From positions 58,969 to 122,968 of the forward strand of contig NZ_LRRH01000016.1 of assembly GCF_001646785.1 (NCBI RefSeq): DNA of 64,000 bases, written 5' to 3'. The notes below the pieces were generated by a model. The model worked only from the letters and a program-made list of their open reading frames with translations, did not search any database and was not told where the DNA came from. This DNA comes from Rhodococcus phenolicus (GTDB taxonomy: Bacteria > Actinomycetota > Actinomycetes > Mycobacteriales > Mycobacteriaceae). The translations under genes and the position numbers were made by a program. Shown one piece after another: positions 57,181 through 64,000 of the stretch. How positions within the stretch are numbered: the first letter of the stretch is position 1; each line of letters opens with the position of its first letter.

Positions 57181-58653
57181 ATGACCAGCAGCGAAGTACG
57201 CGTTCGATTCTGCCCGTCCCCGACCGGAACCCCGCACGTGGGCCTGGTGCGCACCGCCCTGTTCAACTGGGCCTTCGCGCGCCACCACGGTGGCACCTTC
57301 GTGTTCCGCATCGAAGACACCGACGCAGCCCGCGACACCGAGGAGTCGTACCAGGCGATCCTCGACGCCCTGCGCTGGCTCGGTCTGCGGTGGGACGAGG
57401 GGCCGGAGGTGGGGGGACCGTACGAGCCGTACCGGCAGTCGCAGCGGCGGGATCTGCACCTCGAGGTCGTTGCCAAGCTCGTCGAGGCCGGTGAGGCCTA
57501 CGAGTCGTTCTCCACGCCCGAGGAGGTCGAGGCGCGGCACAAGGCGGCCGGCCGCGACCCGAAGCTCGGCTACGACAACTTCGACCGCGACCTGACGCCC
57601 GAGCAGCGGCAGGCCTATCTCGACGAGGGCCGCAAGCCGGTGGTGCGGCTCCGCATGCCCGATCACGACCTGACCTGGAACGACCTGGTGCGCGGTGAGA
57701 CGACGTTCAAGGCCGGCGTGGTGCCGGACTTCGCGCTCACCCGCGGCAACGGCATCCCGCTGTACACGCTCGTCAACCCGGTCGACGACGCGCTGATGCG
57801 CATCACCCACGTGCTGCGCGGCGAGGATCTGCTGTCGTCGACGCCCCGGCAGCTCGCGCTGTACGAGGCGCTGCAGCGGATCGGTGTGGCCGAATTCACG
57901 CCCGAGTTCGGGCATCTGCCGTTCGTGATGGGCCAGGGCAACAAGAAGTTGTCCAAGCGCGACCCCGAATCGAATCTGTTCCTGCACCGCGACCGCGGGT
58001 TCGTTCCCGAGGGTCTGCTGAACTACCTCGCGCTGCTGGGCTGGGGCCTGGCCGACGACCGGGACGTCTTCTCGCTCGACGAGATGGTCGCCGCGTTCGA
58101 CATCTCGAAGGTCAACTCGAATCCTGCGCGGTTCGATCAGAAGAAGGCCGACGCGATCAATGCCGAGCACATCCGCCTGCTCGACCCCGCGGACTTCGCG
58201 GCCCGGCTGAAGGCGTTCCTCGTCGAGCACGGCCACATCGCGGCCGACGTCGACGACGCGCGGTTCTCCGCCGCAGCGGAACTCGTCCAGACCCGCATCG
58301 TCGTCCTGTCCGACGCGTGGGGTCTGCTGAAGTTCCTGTTCGTGCCGGAGGCGGACTTCGCGATCGATGAGGCGGCCGCCGCCAAGAACCTCACCGCCGA
58401 CGCGGCACCGGTACTCGATGCGACCGTCACCGCGCTCGAGGGCGTGGGGGAGTGGACGACCGCGACCCTCGAGGAGTCGCTCAAGGCTGCGCTCATCGAC
58501 GAGCTCGGTCTCAAACCGCGCAAGGCGTTCGCTCCGGTGCGGGTGGCCGTGTCGGGATCGCACATCAGCCCGCCCCTGTACGAGTCGATGGAACTGCTCG
58601 GCCGTGACGTGACCCTGGCGCGGTTGCGCGCGGCCCGCGCCGCCATCGCCTGA
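57181..58653 (+). CDS. gltX: Glutamyl-tRNA synthetase
   Basis: A 490-residue class I synthetase. The HIGH-type motif is in [20 protein letters not shown], the zinc-less insertion region and [20 protein letters not shown] follow, and the KMSKS-type motif is [12 protein letters not shown]. The C-terminal anticodon-binding cage ends [30 protein letters not shown]. Because GatCAB is present and no GlnRS is seen, this enzyme probably charges both tRNA-Glu and tRNA-Gln with glutamate. Both of those tRNA genes lie immediately downstream. Confidence 0.96.
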   Translation: MTSSEVRVRFCPSPTGTPHVGLVRTALFNWAFARHHGGTFVFRIEDTDAARDTEESYQAILDALRWLGLRWDEGPEVGGPYEPYRQSQRRDLHLEVVAKLVEAGEAYESFSTPEEVEARHKAAGRDPKLGYDNFDRDLTPEQRQAYLDEGRKPVVRLRMPDHDLTWNDLVRGETTFKAGVVPDFALTRGNGIPLYTLVNPVDDALMRITHVLRGEDLLSSTPRQLALYEALQRIGVAEFTPEFGHLPFVMGQGNKKLSKRDPESNLFLHRDRGFVPEGLLNYLALLGWGLADDRDVFSLDEMVAAFDISKVNSNPARFDQKKADAINAEHIRLLDPADFAARLKAFLVEHGHIAADVDDARFSAAAELVQTRIVVLSDAWGLLKFLFVPEADFAIDEAAAAKNLTADAAPVLDATVTALEGVGEWTTATLEESLKAALIDELGLKPRKAFAPVRVAVSGSHISPPLYESMELLGRDVTLARLRAARAAIA

Positions 58654-58675
58654 CCGCGACGCGGCCTCGCTGCCC

Positions 58676-58713
58676 GCTCGGCCCGCCACCCCGACAGTGG
58701 TGGCGGGCCGAGC
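58676..58713 (+). terminator. Terminator hairpin after gltX
   Basis: A perfect 15-bp stem (58676-58690 with 58699-58713) closes an 8-base loop 22 bases after the stop and separates gltX from the tRNA cluster. A -10-like TAATCT at 58790-58795 probably starts the tRNA transcript. Confidence 0.78.
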
Positions 58714-58855
58714 TGCATGCGCGTGGGGGCCGGCAACGGCAGAACGTGGCTTTGACCAGGCGATTTGTAGTTCGTGGTGGGGTTGGTGCTAATCTTCTTC
58801 TCGGTTCGGAACGGAGGCCACAACGCCCGCAGGGCGGGCCGAAGGAACAAGCCAT

Positions 58856-58927
58856 TGGGGTATGGTGTAATTGGCAACACAGCTGATTCTGGTTCAGCCA
58901 TTCTAGGTTCGAGTCCTGGTACCCCAG
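58856..58927 (+). tRNA. tRNA-Gln (anticodon CTG)
   Basis: A 72-base cloverleaf: acceptor TGGGGTA pairs with TACCCCA, D arm GGTGTAATTGGCAACAC, anticodon arm GCTGA-TTCTGGT-TCAGC with CTG at 34-36, and T arm with GGTTCGAGTCC. It reads CAG codons, the dominant Gln codon at this GC content. The discriminator is G and CCA is not encoded. Confidence 0.95.
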
Positions 58928-59016
58928 CTGAGATGCGGTGGTTTGCCCACAGCGTCTCGGCCAGCTAAGCTGGCTGAGCTTCCCTCGGGAAGCAACCGGA
59001 GAAGAAAAGTTCTCAG

Positions 59017-59089
59017 GCCCCCGTCGTCTAGCGGCCTAGGACGCCGCCCTCTCACGGCGGTAGCGTGGGTTCGAATCCCATCGGGGGTA
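59017..59089 (+). tRNA. tRNA-Glu (anticodon CTC), copy 1
   Basis: A 73-base cloverleaf: acceptor GCCCCCG with CGGGGGT, anticodon arm CCGCC-CTCTCAC-GGCGG with CTC, T arm GTGGGTTCGAATCCCAT. It reads GAG. The three bases after the discriminator A are CCA by sequence, unlike copy 2. Confidence 0.96.
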
Positions 59090-59099
59090 CCATGAACTG

Positions 59100-59123
59100 C
59101 CCATCGATCCTCGGATCGGTGGG
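59100..59123 (+). terminator. Hairpin between the two tRNA-Glu genes
   Basis: A 10-bp stem (59100-59109 with 59114-59123, one G-U pair) with loop CTCG is followed by TGTTCTTCTC. It may be a weak terminator or an RNA-processing signal in the tRNA transcript. Confidence 0.5.
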
Positions 59124-59163
59124 TGTTCTTCTCTGAGAAGATCAAGTGCACAAGCAAGTCCAG

Positions 59164-59236
59164 GCCCCCGTCGTCTAGCGGCCTAGGACGCCGCCCTCTC
59201 ACGGCGGTAGCGTGGGTTCGAATCCCATCGGGGGTA
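59164..59236 (+). tRNA. tRNA-Glu (anticodon CTC), copy 2
   Basis: Identical over all 73 bases to copy 1 (59017-59089) but followed by CAGC instead of CCA. A T-tailed terminator begins six bases downstream. Confidence 0.96.
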
Positions 59237-59241
59237 CAGCG

Positions 59242-59274
59242 AAAGACCCTCCGAGCAATGCTCGGAGGGTCTTT
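59242..59274 (+). terminator. Intrinsic terminator of the tRNA cluster
   Basis: A perfect 15-bp stem (59242-59256 with 59260-59274) closes the 3-base loop AAT. The right arm ends in CTTT and is followed by CTCGTT, giving a canonical hairpin with flanking A and T tracts usable in both directions. Confidence 0.88.
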
Positions 59275-59291
59275 CTCGTTGTCGGCACCGG

Positions 59292-59459
59292 TTATCCGCT
59301 CTTGCGGCGGAACTCCCGGTGATGATCGGCGGTTCGGTGCGGGCCGTGTGCCTTCGACCCCGCGTCGAGGTGGGCGGTGCCCCCGCCCGCGCGGCTGTTC
59401 TTGCGCTCGAGCGCCGCGCGGAACTCCTCCTTGATCCGATCCTTGGACGTGTCGCTCAT
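59292..59459 (-). CDS. DUF5302 family small protein
   Basis: A 55-residue hydrophilic protein: [20 protein letters not shown], a Gly/His-rich middle ([17 protein letters not shown]) and a basic end REFRRKSG, which together match the small actinobacterial DUF5302 family from memory. No membrane segment or catalytic motif. AAGGGAG precedes ATG 59459 by six bases. The longer frame upstream to 59624 overlaps the next gene and is rejected. Function unknown. Confidence 0.82.
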   Translation of the reverse strand: MSDTSKDRIKEEFRAALERKNSRAGGGTAHLDAGSKAHGPHRTADHHREFRRKSG

Positions 59460-59532
59460 GACATCTCCCTTCGGTCGGCCGGTCCGGACTTCGAACGAAT
59501 CTAGCGCTACGCGCCGCCCCTGTCGCCTGGTT

Positions 59533-60030
59533 TTACAGGTACCGCGCGGTGGTTCCGCCGACGGGCATCGCCGGCATACCGAGCTTGCGGTGATCCCACG
59601 AGCGGATCCGGTCCGGTACCACACGCACCGCCACGCGCTTGTTCATCATCCGTTCGACGGCGGGCAGCATCTCGTCGCTGTACGGACCGGTGTAGCGCTC
59701 CCAGACGTTGCGGCACACCGCGAAGAGGGTGTCGTGGTCGTCGGTGATCTCCGCGCGGCCCTCGATCGACACTCCGCGCAACTGGTCGTAGGTGTCGCCC
59801 GCCTCGACGAGCACGGTGATGCGGTTGTCGCGCCGCAGGTTCACCGTCTTCTGGGACTTGGCCTTGGTTTCGAACCAGATCTCGCCGTCGATGAGCGCGT
59901 ACCACATGGCGATGAGATGCGGCGTGCCCGACGGGCCGACCGTCGCCATGTTCGCGATGCGGCTTCGGCCGAGGAAGTCGCCGATCTCGTCGTCGGTCAT
60001 GGTGATCTGTGTGCGTTGTTTGATGCCCAT
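59533..60030 (-). CDS. PPOX-class flavin/F420-dependent oxidoreductase (Rv2991-like)
   Basis: A 165-residue split-barrel protein: [66 protein letters not shown] covers the pyridoxamine-phosphate-oxidase-like core, with [11 protein letters not shown] later. Mycobacterial members of this group bind F420 or FMN and reduce small molecules; cofactor cannot be settled here. It lies between DUF5302 and the IclR regulator, the position of Rv2991 as I recall. Substrate unknown. Confidence 0.85.
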   Translation of the reverse strand: MGIKQRTQITMTDDEIGDFLGRSRIANMATVGPSGTPHLIAMWYALIDGEIWFETKAKSQKTVNLRRDNRITVLVEAGDTYDQLRGVSIEGRAEITDDHDTLFAVCRNVWERYTGPYSDEMLPAVERMMNKRVAVRVVPDRIRSWDHRKLGMPAMPVGGTTARYL

Positions 60031-60135
60031 GGCAGCACTGTGTCACGCGTCATGCCCGGATGCCACCACCGGGTGCCGTCACATCGAGGCGCGGCACCCG
60101 TGGCATCCGGAGCGCTGGATCCCGGCCCGGAATCC

Positions 60136-60837
60136 TCACAGCCGCTTGTGGAGTGCTTCCGCCGCGGCGAGGAGATCGGACGCCCAGCGGGCGCCGGGCT
60201 TGCGGCCCATGCGGTCGATCGGGCCGGACACCGAGATCGCCGCGACGACCGTCCCGGCCGCGTCCCGCACCGGGGCGGCCACCGAGGCGACGCCCGGTTC
60301 GCGCTCGGCGGCGCTCTGTGCCCAGCCGCGGCGGCGGACCTCGGCGAGGACGCGTTCGCCGAACGCCGCGTCCGGCAGGATGGCCCGCTGGGTGGTGGCG
60401 TCCGCCCATGCCAGGAGAACCTTCGCGCCGGACCCGGCGGTCATCGGCAGGCGGGCGCCGACGAGGACCGTGTCGCGCAGGCCGGTCGGAGGTTCGAGGG
60501 CCGCGACGCACACCCGCTGAGTGCCCTCCCTGCGGTACAACTGCACGCTCTCCCCGGTGATCTCGCGCAGTCGGGGGAGAATGAGGGAGGCGGCGTCGAC
60601 GAGCGGGTCGCCGGCGCCGGCGGACAGCTCGGCCAGTCCCGGTCCCGGTCGCCACTGGCCGTCGCTGTCGCGGGTGAGCAGCCGGTGGATCTCGAGGCCC
60701 ACGGCCAGCCGGTGTGCAGTCGCTCGGGGCAGGCCCGTGCGGGAGCACAGTTCGTTGAGGTTGCACGGCTGCTCGGCCACCGCGTGCAGCACGGACATCG
60801 CTTTGTCCAACACTCCGATGCCGCTATGCTGTCTCAT
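60136..60837 (-). CDS. IclR-family regulator, NdgR/LtbR-like
   Basis: A 233-residue regulator: winged HTH at residues 8-65 ([43 protein letters not shown]) and an IclR effector domain ([50 protein letters not shown]). GGAGG lies nine bases before ATG 60837. It is divergent from leuCD by 132 bases, the arrangement of LtbR/NdgR, which control leucine (and tryptophan) genes in corynebacteria and streptomycetes. Control of leuCD and itself is therefore expected; the effector is not visible. Confidence 0.88.
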   Translation of the reverse strand: MRQHSGIGVLDKAMSVLHAVAEQPCNLNELCSRTGLPRATAHRLAVGLEIHRLLTRDSDGQWRPGPGLAELSAGAGDPLVDAASLILPRLREITGESVQLYRREGTQRVCVAALEPPTGLRDTVLVGARLPMTAGSGAKVLLAWADATTQRAILPDAAFGERVLAEVRRRGWAQSAAEREPGVASVAAPVRDAAGTVVAAISVSGPIDRMGRKPGARWASDLLAAAEALHKRL

Positions 60838-60861
60838 AGGTCGATACCTCCGTCTCGCATA

Positions 60862-60879
60862 ATGGGAATCATAACCCAT
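60862..60879. promoter_or_regulatory. Operator-like inverted repeat between iclR and leuC
   Basis: ATGGG (60862-60866) and CCCAT (60875-60879) flank AATCATAA in the AT-richest part of the divergent gap. It overlaps -10-like hexamers for leuC (CATAAT at 60859-60864), so an IclR-family protein binding here could control both directions. Confidence 0.45.
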
Positions 60880-60969
60880 GCACCGGCGGGCGGGGACGGC
60901 ACCATGCGCGGACCGGTCACAGCCCCGAGAGCCGGAAACCGCGTTCGTCACGTACGACAGGTGGAGAAG

Positions 60970-62388
60970 ATGGCTGGAAAAACTCTGGCGGAGAAGGTGT
61001 GGGATCAGCACGTGGTCGTGCGCGGTGAGGGAGAGGGCTCGGCGCGCCAGCCGGATCTGATCTACATCGACCTGCACCTCGTGCACGAGGTCACGAGTCC
61101 TCAGGCGTTCGACGGACTGCGGCTCGCCGGCCGCCCGCTGCGGCGTCCCGACCTCACCATCGCGACCGAGGACCACAACGTCCCGACCGTCGACATCGAC
61201 AAGCCCATCGCCGATCCGGTCTCGCGCACCCAGGTCGAGACGCTGCGTCGCAACTGCGAGGAGTTCGGCGTCCGGCTGTACCCGATGGGCGACATCGATC
61301 AGGGCATCGTGCACGTCGTCGGGCCGCAGCTCGGCCTGACGCAGCCCGGCACGACGGTGGTGTGCGGCGACAGCCACACCTCCACCCACGGCGCATTCGG
61401 TGCCCTGGCAATGGGTATCGGCACCAGCGAGGTCGAGCACGTGATGGCGACGCAGACGCTGTCGCTGCGCCCGTTCAAGACGATGGCGATCACCGTCGAC
61501 GGTGAACTGCCCGAGGGTGTCACCGGCAAGGACCTGATCCTCGCGGTCATCGCGAAGATCGGCACCGGCGGCGGTCAGGGCTACGTCCTCGAGTACCGCG
61601 GCGAGGCGATCCGCAAGCTGTCGATGGAAGCCCGGATGACCATCTGCAACATGTCGATCGAGGCAGGCGCCCGCGCCGGCATGATCGCGCCCGACGAGGT
61701 CACCTACGAGTACCTGCGGGGCCGTCCGCACGCCCCGCAGGGTGCTGACTGGGATGCCGCGGTCGCCGCGTGGGATGCGTTGCGTACCGACGACGACGCC
61801 GTTTTCGACGCCGAGGTCCACATCGACGGTGCGTCGCTGACCCCGTTCGTCACGTGGGGAACCAACCCGGGTCAGGGTGCCCCGCTCGGCGCGAACGTGC
61901 CGGTGCCCGAGGAGATCGCCGACGAGACCGAGCGTCTGGCCGCCGAGAAGGCACTGCGCTACATGGATCTCGAAGCCGGCATGCCGCTGCGCGAGATCGC
62001 CGTCGACACCGTCTTCGTCGGGTCGTGCACCAACGGCCGCATCGAGGACCTGCGTGCGGTCGCGGATGTTCTCAAGGGGCGCAAGGTCGCCGAGGGCGTG
62101 CGGATGCTCGTCGTGCCGGGGTCGATGCGAGTGCGTGCCCAGGCGGAGGCCGAGGGGCTCGGCGAGATCTTCACCGCAGCGGGCGCCGAATGGCGTCAGG
62201 CCGGCTGCTCGATGTGCCTCGGGATGAACCCGGATCAGCTCGCACCGGGCGAACGTTCGGCGTCGACGTCGAACCGCAACTTCGAAGGTCGCCAGGGCAA
62301 GGGCGGCCGCACCCACCTCGTGTCGCCGTCGGTCGCAGCGGCGACCGCGGTGCGCGGCAAGCTCTCCGCGCCGGCGGATCTGGACTAG
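60970..62388 (+). CDS. leuC: 3-isopropylmalate dehydratase large subunit
   Basis: A 472-residue aconitase-type enzyme. Substrate and cluster residues: [51 protein letters not shown], Fe-S ligands in [15 protein letters not shown] and in the pair [32 protein letters not shown] closes the protein. It isomerises 2- to 3-isopropylmalate with LeuD. ATG 60970 follows GGTGGAG; the frame is open far upstream without homology. leuD begins 27 bases after the stop. Confidence 0.97.
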   Translation: MAGKTLAEKVWDQHVVVRGEGEGSARQPDLIYIDLHLVHEVTSPQAFDGLRLAGRPLRRPDLTIATEDHNVPTVDIDKPIADPVSRTQVETLRRNCEEFGVRLYPMGDIDQGIVHVVGPQLGLTQPGTTVVCGDSHTSTHGAFGALAMGIGTSEVEHVMATQTLSLRPFKTMAITVDGELPEGVTGKDLILAVIAKIGTGGGQGYVLEYRGEAIRKLSMEARMTICNMSIEAGARAGMIAPDEVTYEYLRGRPHAPQGADWDAAVAAWDALRTDDDAVFDAEVHIDGASLTPFVTWGTNPGQGAPLGANVPVPEEIADETERLAAEKALRYMDLEAGMPLREIAVDTVFVGSCTNGRIEDLRAVADVLKGRKVAEGVRMLVVPGSMRVRAQAEAEGLGEIFTAAGAEWRQAGCSMCLGMNPDQLAPGERSASTSNRNFEGRQGKGGRTHLVSPSVAAATAVRGKLSAPADLD

Positions 62389-62414
62389 GTCAAAGGACCG
62401 AAGGAGAATTCTCG

Positions 62415-63011
62415 ATGGAAGCCTTTACTACTCACAAGGGCATCGGTGTTCCGCTGCGCCGCTCGAACGTCGACACCGACCAGATCATCCCGGCGGTGTA
62501 CCTGAAGCGCGTCACCCGTAGCGGATTCGAGGACGGACTGTTCGCCGGGTGGCGTACCGACCCGTCGTTCGTGCTCAACACGCCGCCGTTCGACCGCGGT
62601 TCGGTTCTCGTTGCGGGACCGGACTTCGGCACCGGGTCCTCGCGCGAGCACGCCGTGTGGGCTTTGTCCGATTACGGATTCCGCGTCGTGATCTCGTCGC
62701 GATTCGCCGACATCTTCCGCGGCAACGCCGGCAAGGCCGGACTGCTCGCCGCTCAGGTCGAGCAGTCCGACGTCGAACTGTTGTGGAAGCTCATCGAACA
62801 GCATCCCGGCCTCGAACTGGAAGTCGATCTCGAACAGCGGACCGTGACGGCCGGAACAACTGTGGTGCAGTTCGCTATTGACGACTACACACGGTGGCGT
62901 CTGCTCGAGGGTCTCGACGACATCGGACTGACATTGCGGCAGGTAGAAGCGATTTCCGAGTTCGAAAACGCAAGGCCGTCTTGGAAACCGAAGACCCTCC
63001 CGGCGCCCTGA
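62415..63011 (+). CDS. leuD: 3-isopropylmalate dehydratase small subunit
   Basis: A 198-residue LeuD swivelling domain: [37 protein letters not shown], then the signature [46 protein letters not shown], and the C-terminal region [17 protein letters not shown]. It completes the LeuCD enzyme. AAGGAG lies ten bases before ATG 62415. The operon ends with a GC-rich hairpin. Confidence 0.97.
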   Translation: MEAFTTHKGIGVPLRRSNVDTDQIIPAVYLKRVTRSGFEDGLFAGWRTDPSFVLNTPPFDRGSVLVAGPDFGTGSSREHAVWALSDYGFRVVISSRFADIFRGNAGKAGLLAAQVEQSDVELLWKLIEQHPGLELEVDLEQRTVTAGTTVVQFAIDDYTRWRLLEGLDDIGLTLRQVEAISEFENARPSWKPKTLPAP

Positions 63012-63033
63012 TCGGGCACCCTCCGTCACGCTC

Positions 63034-63074
63034 CGGCGGGCCCGGCCGATGTGACCCCCGGCCCGGGCCCGCCG
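63034..63074 (+). terminator. Terminator hairpin after leuD
   Basis: CGGCGGGCCCGG (63034-63045) pairs with CCGGGCCCGCCG (63063-63074) across a 17-base loop, followed by TTCTATTT. Confidence 0.65.
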
Positions 63075-63182
63075 TTCTATTTGCATGAGAATTGGCGTGG
63101 CACATAGACTCTTGCCCGTTTGCGGGTCTACCGTGGACTACAAGTCGGTCTGACGGTGGACCGTGATGTGCGGAGGAAATCA

Positions 63183-63863
63183 ATGAACAAGGCAGAGCTG
63201 ATCGACGTTCTGACCGAGAAGCTCGGTTCGGACAGGCGTACGGCAACAGCAGCCGTCGAGCACATCGTCGATGCGATCGTGCGCGCCGTGCATGCCGGGA
63301 ACAGCGTCACCATCACCGGATTCGGTGTCTTCGAGCAGCGTCGTCGCGCCGCTCGTGTCGCCCGTAACCCGCGCACCGGGGAGACCGTCAAGGTCAAGCC
63401 GACGTCGGTGCCGGCGTTCCGTCCGGGTGCGCAGTTCAAGGCTGTCATCGCAGGCACCCAGAAGCTTCCCTCGTCCGGCCCGGCCGTCAAGCGCGGTGTG
63501 GCTGCTCCGGTGAAGAAGGCTGCGGCTGCGAAGAAGACCGCTGCGAAGAAGACCGCCGCCAAGAAGACGACGGCGGCAGCGGCCAAGAAGACCACCGCCG
63601 CGAAGAAGACCACGGCGGCAGCGGCCAAGAAGACCACCGCGGCCAAGACCACGGCGGCAGCGAAGAAGACCACCGCGGCGAAGAAGGCTCCGGCCAAGAC
63701 CACGGCGGCAGCGGCGAAGAAGACCACCGCGGCCAAGAAGGCTCCGGCCAAGACCACGGCGGCAGCGGCGAAGAAGACCACCGCCGCGAAGAAGACCACG
63801 GCGGCCAAGAAGACCACCGCGGCGAAGAAGGCTCCGGCCCGCCGCGGCGCGGCCAAGAAGTAA
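63183..63863 (+). CDS. hupB: Histone-like HU protein with Lys/Ala-rich tail (HupB type)
   Basis: A 226-residue nucleoid protein. Residues 1-90 are a complete HU fold ([63 protein letters not shown]). From about residue 108 to the end, KKTTA, KKAPA and related short units repeat, resembling histone H1 and the mycobacterial HupB/Lsr2-era tail. The tail should bind DNA non-specifically and is a likely acetylation target. CGGAGGAAA precedes ATG 63183. DNA in the tail contains a 54-base tandem duplication, so length may vary among strains. Confidence 0.95.
   Translation: MNKAELIDVLTEKLGSDRRTATAAVEHIVDAIVRAVHAGNSVTITGFGVFEQRRRAARVARNPRTGETVKVKPTSVPAFRPGAQFKAVIAGTQKLPSSGPAVKRGVAAPVKKAAAAKKTAAKKTAAKKTTAAAAKKTTAAKKTTAAAAKKTTAAKTTAAAKKTTAAKKAPAKTTAAAAKKTTAAKKAPAKTTAAAAKKTTAAKKTTAAKKTTAAKKAPARRGAAKK
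63681..63788 (+). repeat. 54-base tandem duplication in the hupB tail
   Basis: Units 63681-63734 and 63735-63788 start AAGAAGGCTCCGGCCAAGAC and differ only near the end. The unit encodes 18 in-frame residues of [12 protein letters not shown] type. It lies within a longer field of degenerate AAGAAGACC repeats from about 63520 to 63840. Confidence 0.85.
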
Positions 63864-63902
63864 TCGGCCTCGCCCACATCGGGCGTAGTCGCTGAGCACA
63901 AC

Positions 63903-63946
63903 CGTTTCGGCGGTCACCGGATTCGAATCCGGTGACCGCCGAAACG
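63903..63946. terminator. 44-base perfect palindrome between hupB and a convergent gene
   Basis: Bases 63903-63924 are the exact reverse complement of 63925-63946, with GGATTC-GAATCC at the centre. It stands 40 bases after hupB and 15 before the stop of the opposite gene, the position of a shared terminator; there is no T-run beyond the GAAAC/GTTTC ends. Confidence 0.8.
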
Positions 63947-63960
63947 CATTCCGCGGGCTC

Positions 63961-64000
63961 CTACCGGGGCGGGGCGGGCAGCTCGGCGGTGGAGGCGAAG
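63961..64000 (-). CDS. C-terminal end of a convergent gene, possibly mutT1
   Basis: On the minus strand the frame entering at 64000 reads FASTAELPAPPR and stops at TAG 63961-63963. The identity cannot be read from 12 residues. In M. tuberculosis the gene converging on hupB is mutT1 as I recall, so a MutT1-type Nudix/phosphatase protein is the best guess. Confidence 0.35.
   Translation of the reverse strand, partial: FASTAELPAPPR

Noticed and set aside
58678..58975. Possible proteins overlapping the tRNA cluster
   Set aside because: Frames run through tRNA sequence and terminators; no homology or starts.
59377..60969. Very long upstream extension of leuC (ORF from 59377)
   Set aside because: It runs antisense through DUF5302, PPOX and IclR genes, which have clear motifs.
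60136..62316. 726-codon minus-strand open frame opposite leuC
   Set aside because: It is a high-GC shadow of leuC; only the part from 60136 to 60837 is a real gene (IclR). The rest has no motif and Arg/Gly/Asp-rich composition.

Overview
The window is high-GC DNA with many GTG starts, dense operons and 4-base ATGA/GTGA overlaps. It looks like a Mycobacteriales chromosome, most probably Rhodococcus. From 6.1 kb to the right edge the core genes follow, in mirror orientation, the order I recall for Mycobacterium tuberculosis Rv3035 down to Rv2985. That order is PQQ-propeller lipoprotein, LbH transferase, glucosyltransferase/GH57/methyltransferase, etfBA, olsBA-like pair, iscS-mnmA, MetE-like, ligA, ACT protein, gatCA, pfkA, gatB, lppZ, doxX, PH protein, ilvBNC, serA, leuB, MFS, FAH, gltX, tRNAs, PPOX, iclR, leuCD, hupB and the tail of a convergent gene. 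The genus is inferred from this synteny, not from any marker search.

Left end (1-6.1 kb): an organosulfur-type scavenging locus. It has a formylglycine-generating-enzyme-like gene running off the edge, a GntR regulator, and a divergent operon. The operon starts with a 14-codon ORF that overlaps an SsuC-like permease, followed by an ATPase, a Tat-lipoprotein binding protein, a DszA/NtaA-type flavin monooxygenase and an OsmC protein.

6.1-13.5 kb: polysaccharide genes resembling the mycobacterial methylglucose lipopolysaccharide cluster, with an amidase inserted. 13.7-26.2 kb: housekeeping genes for electron transfer flavoprotein, acyl-amino-acid lipid synthesis, tRNA thiolation, DNA ligase and GatCA.

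26.3-37.8 kb is an accessory block between gatA and pfkA. It holds an alpha/beta hydrolase with an Asp nucleophile, a coupled phospholipase-A2-like/membrane hydrolase pair, an L-lactate module (lldR, lldP, lutABC with three matching operators), a NarL-type two-component system and a formate/nitrite transporter.

38-64 kb: pfkA, gatB, a DUF222/HNH gene, an antiporter, then branched-chain amino acid and serine biosynthesis. ilvBNC is preceded by a classical leader-peptide attenuator. gltX, one tRNA-Gln and two identical tRNA-Glu genes follow. The right end carries IclR-leuCD and the Lys/Ala-tailed HU protein HupB.

A recurring feature is the absence of a 5' leader: at least twelve genes have a TANNNT box 6-9 bases upstream of the start codon. 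The strongest non-gene observations are the ilv attenuator, the LldR operators, two 42-base stem-loops that differ by compensatory changes, and operator-like palindromes upstream of etfBA and leuCD.
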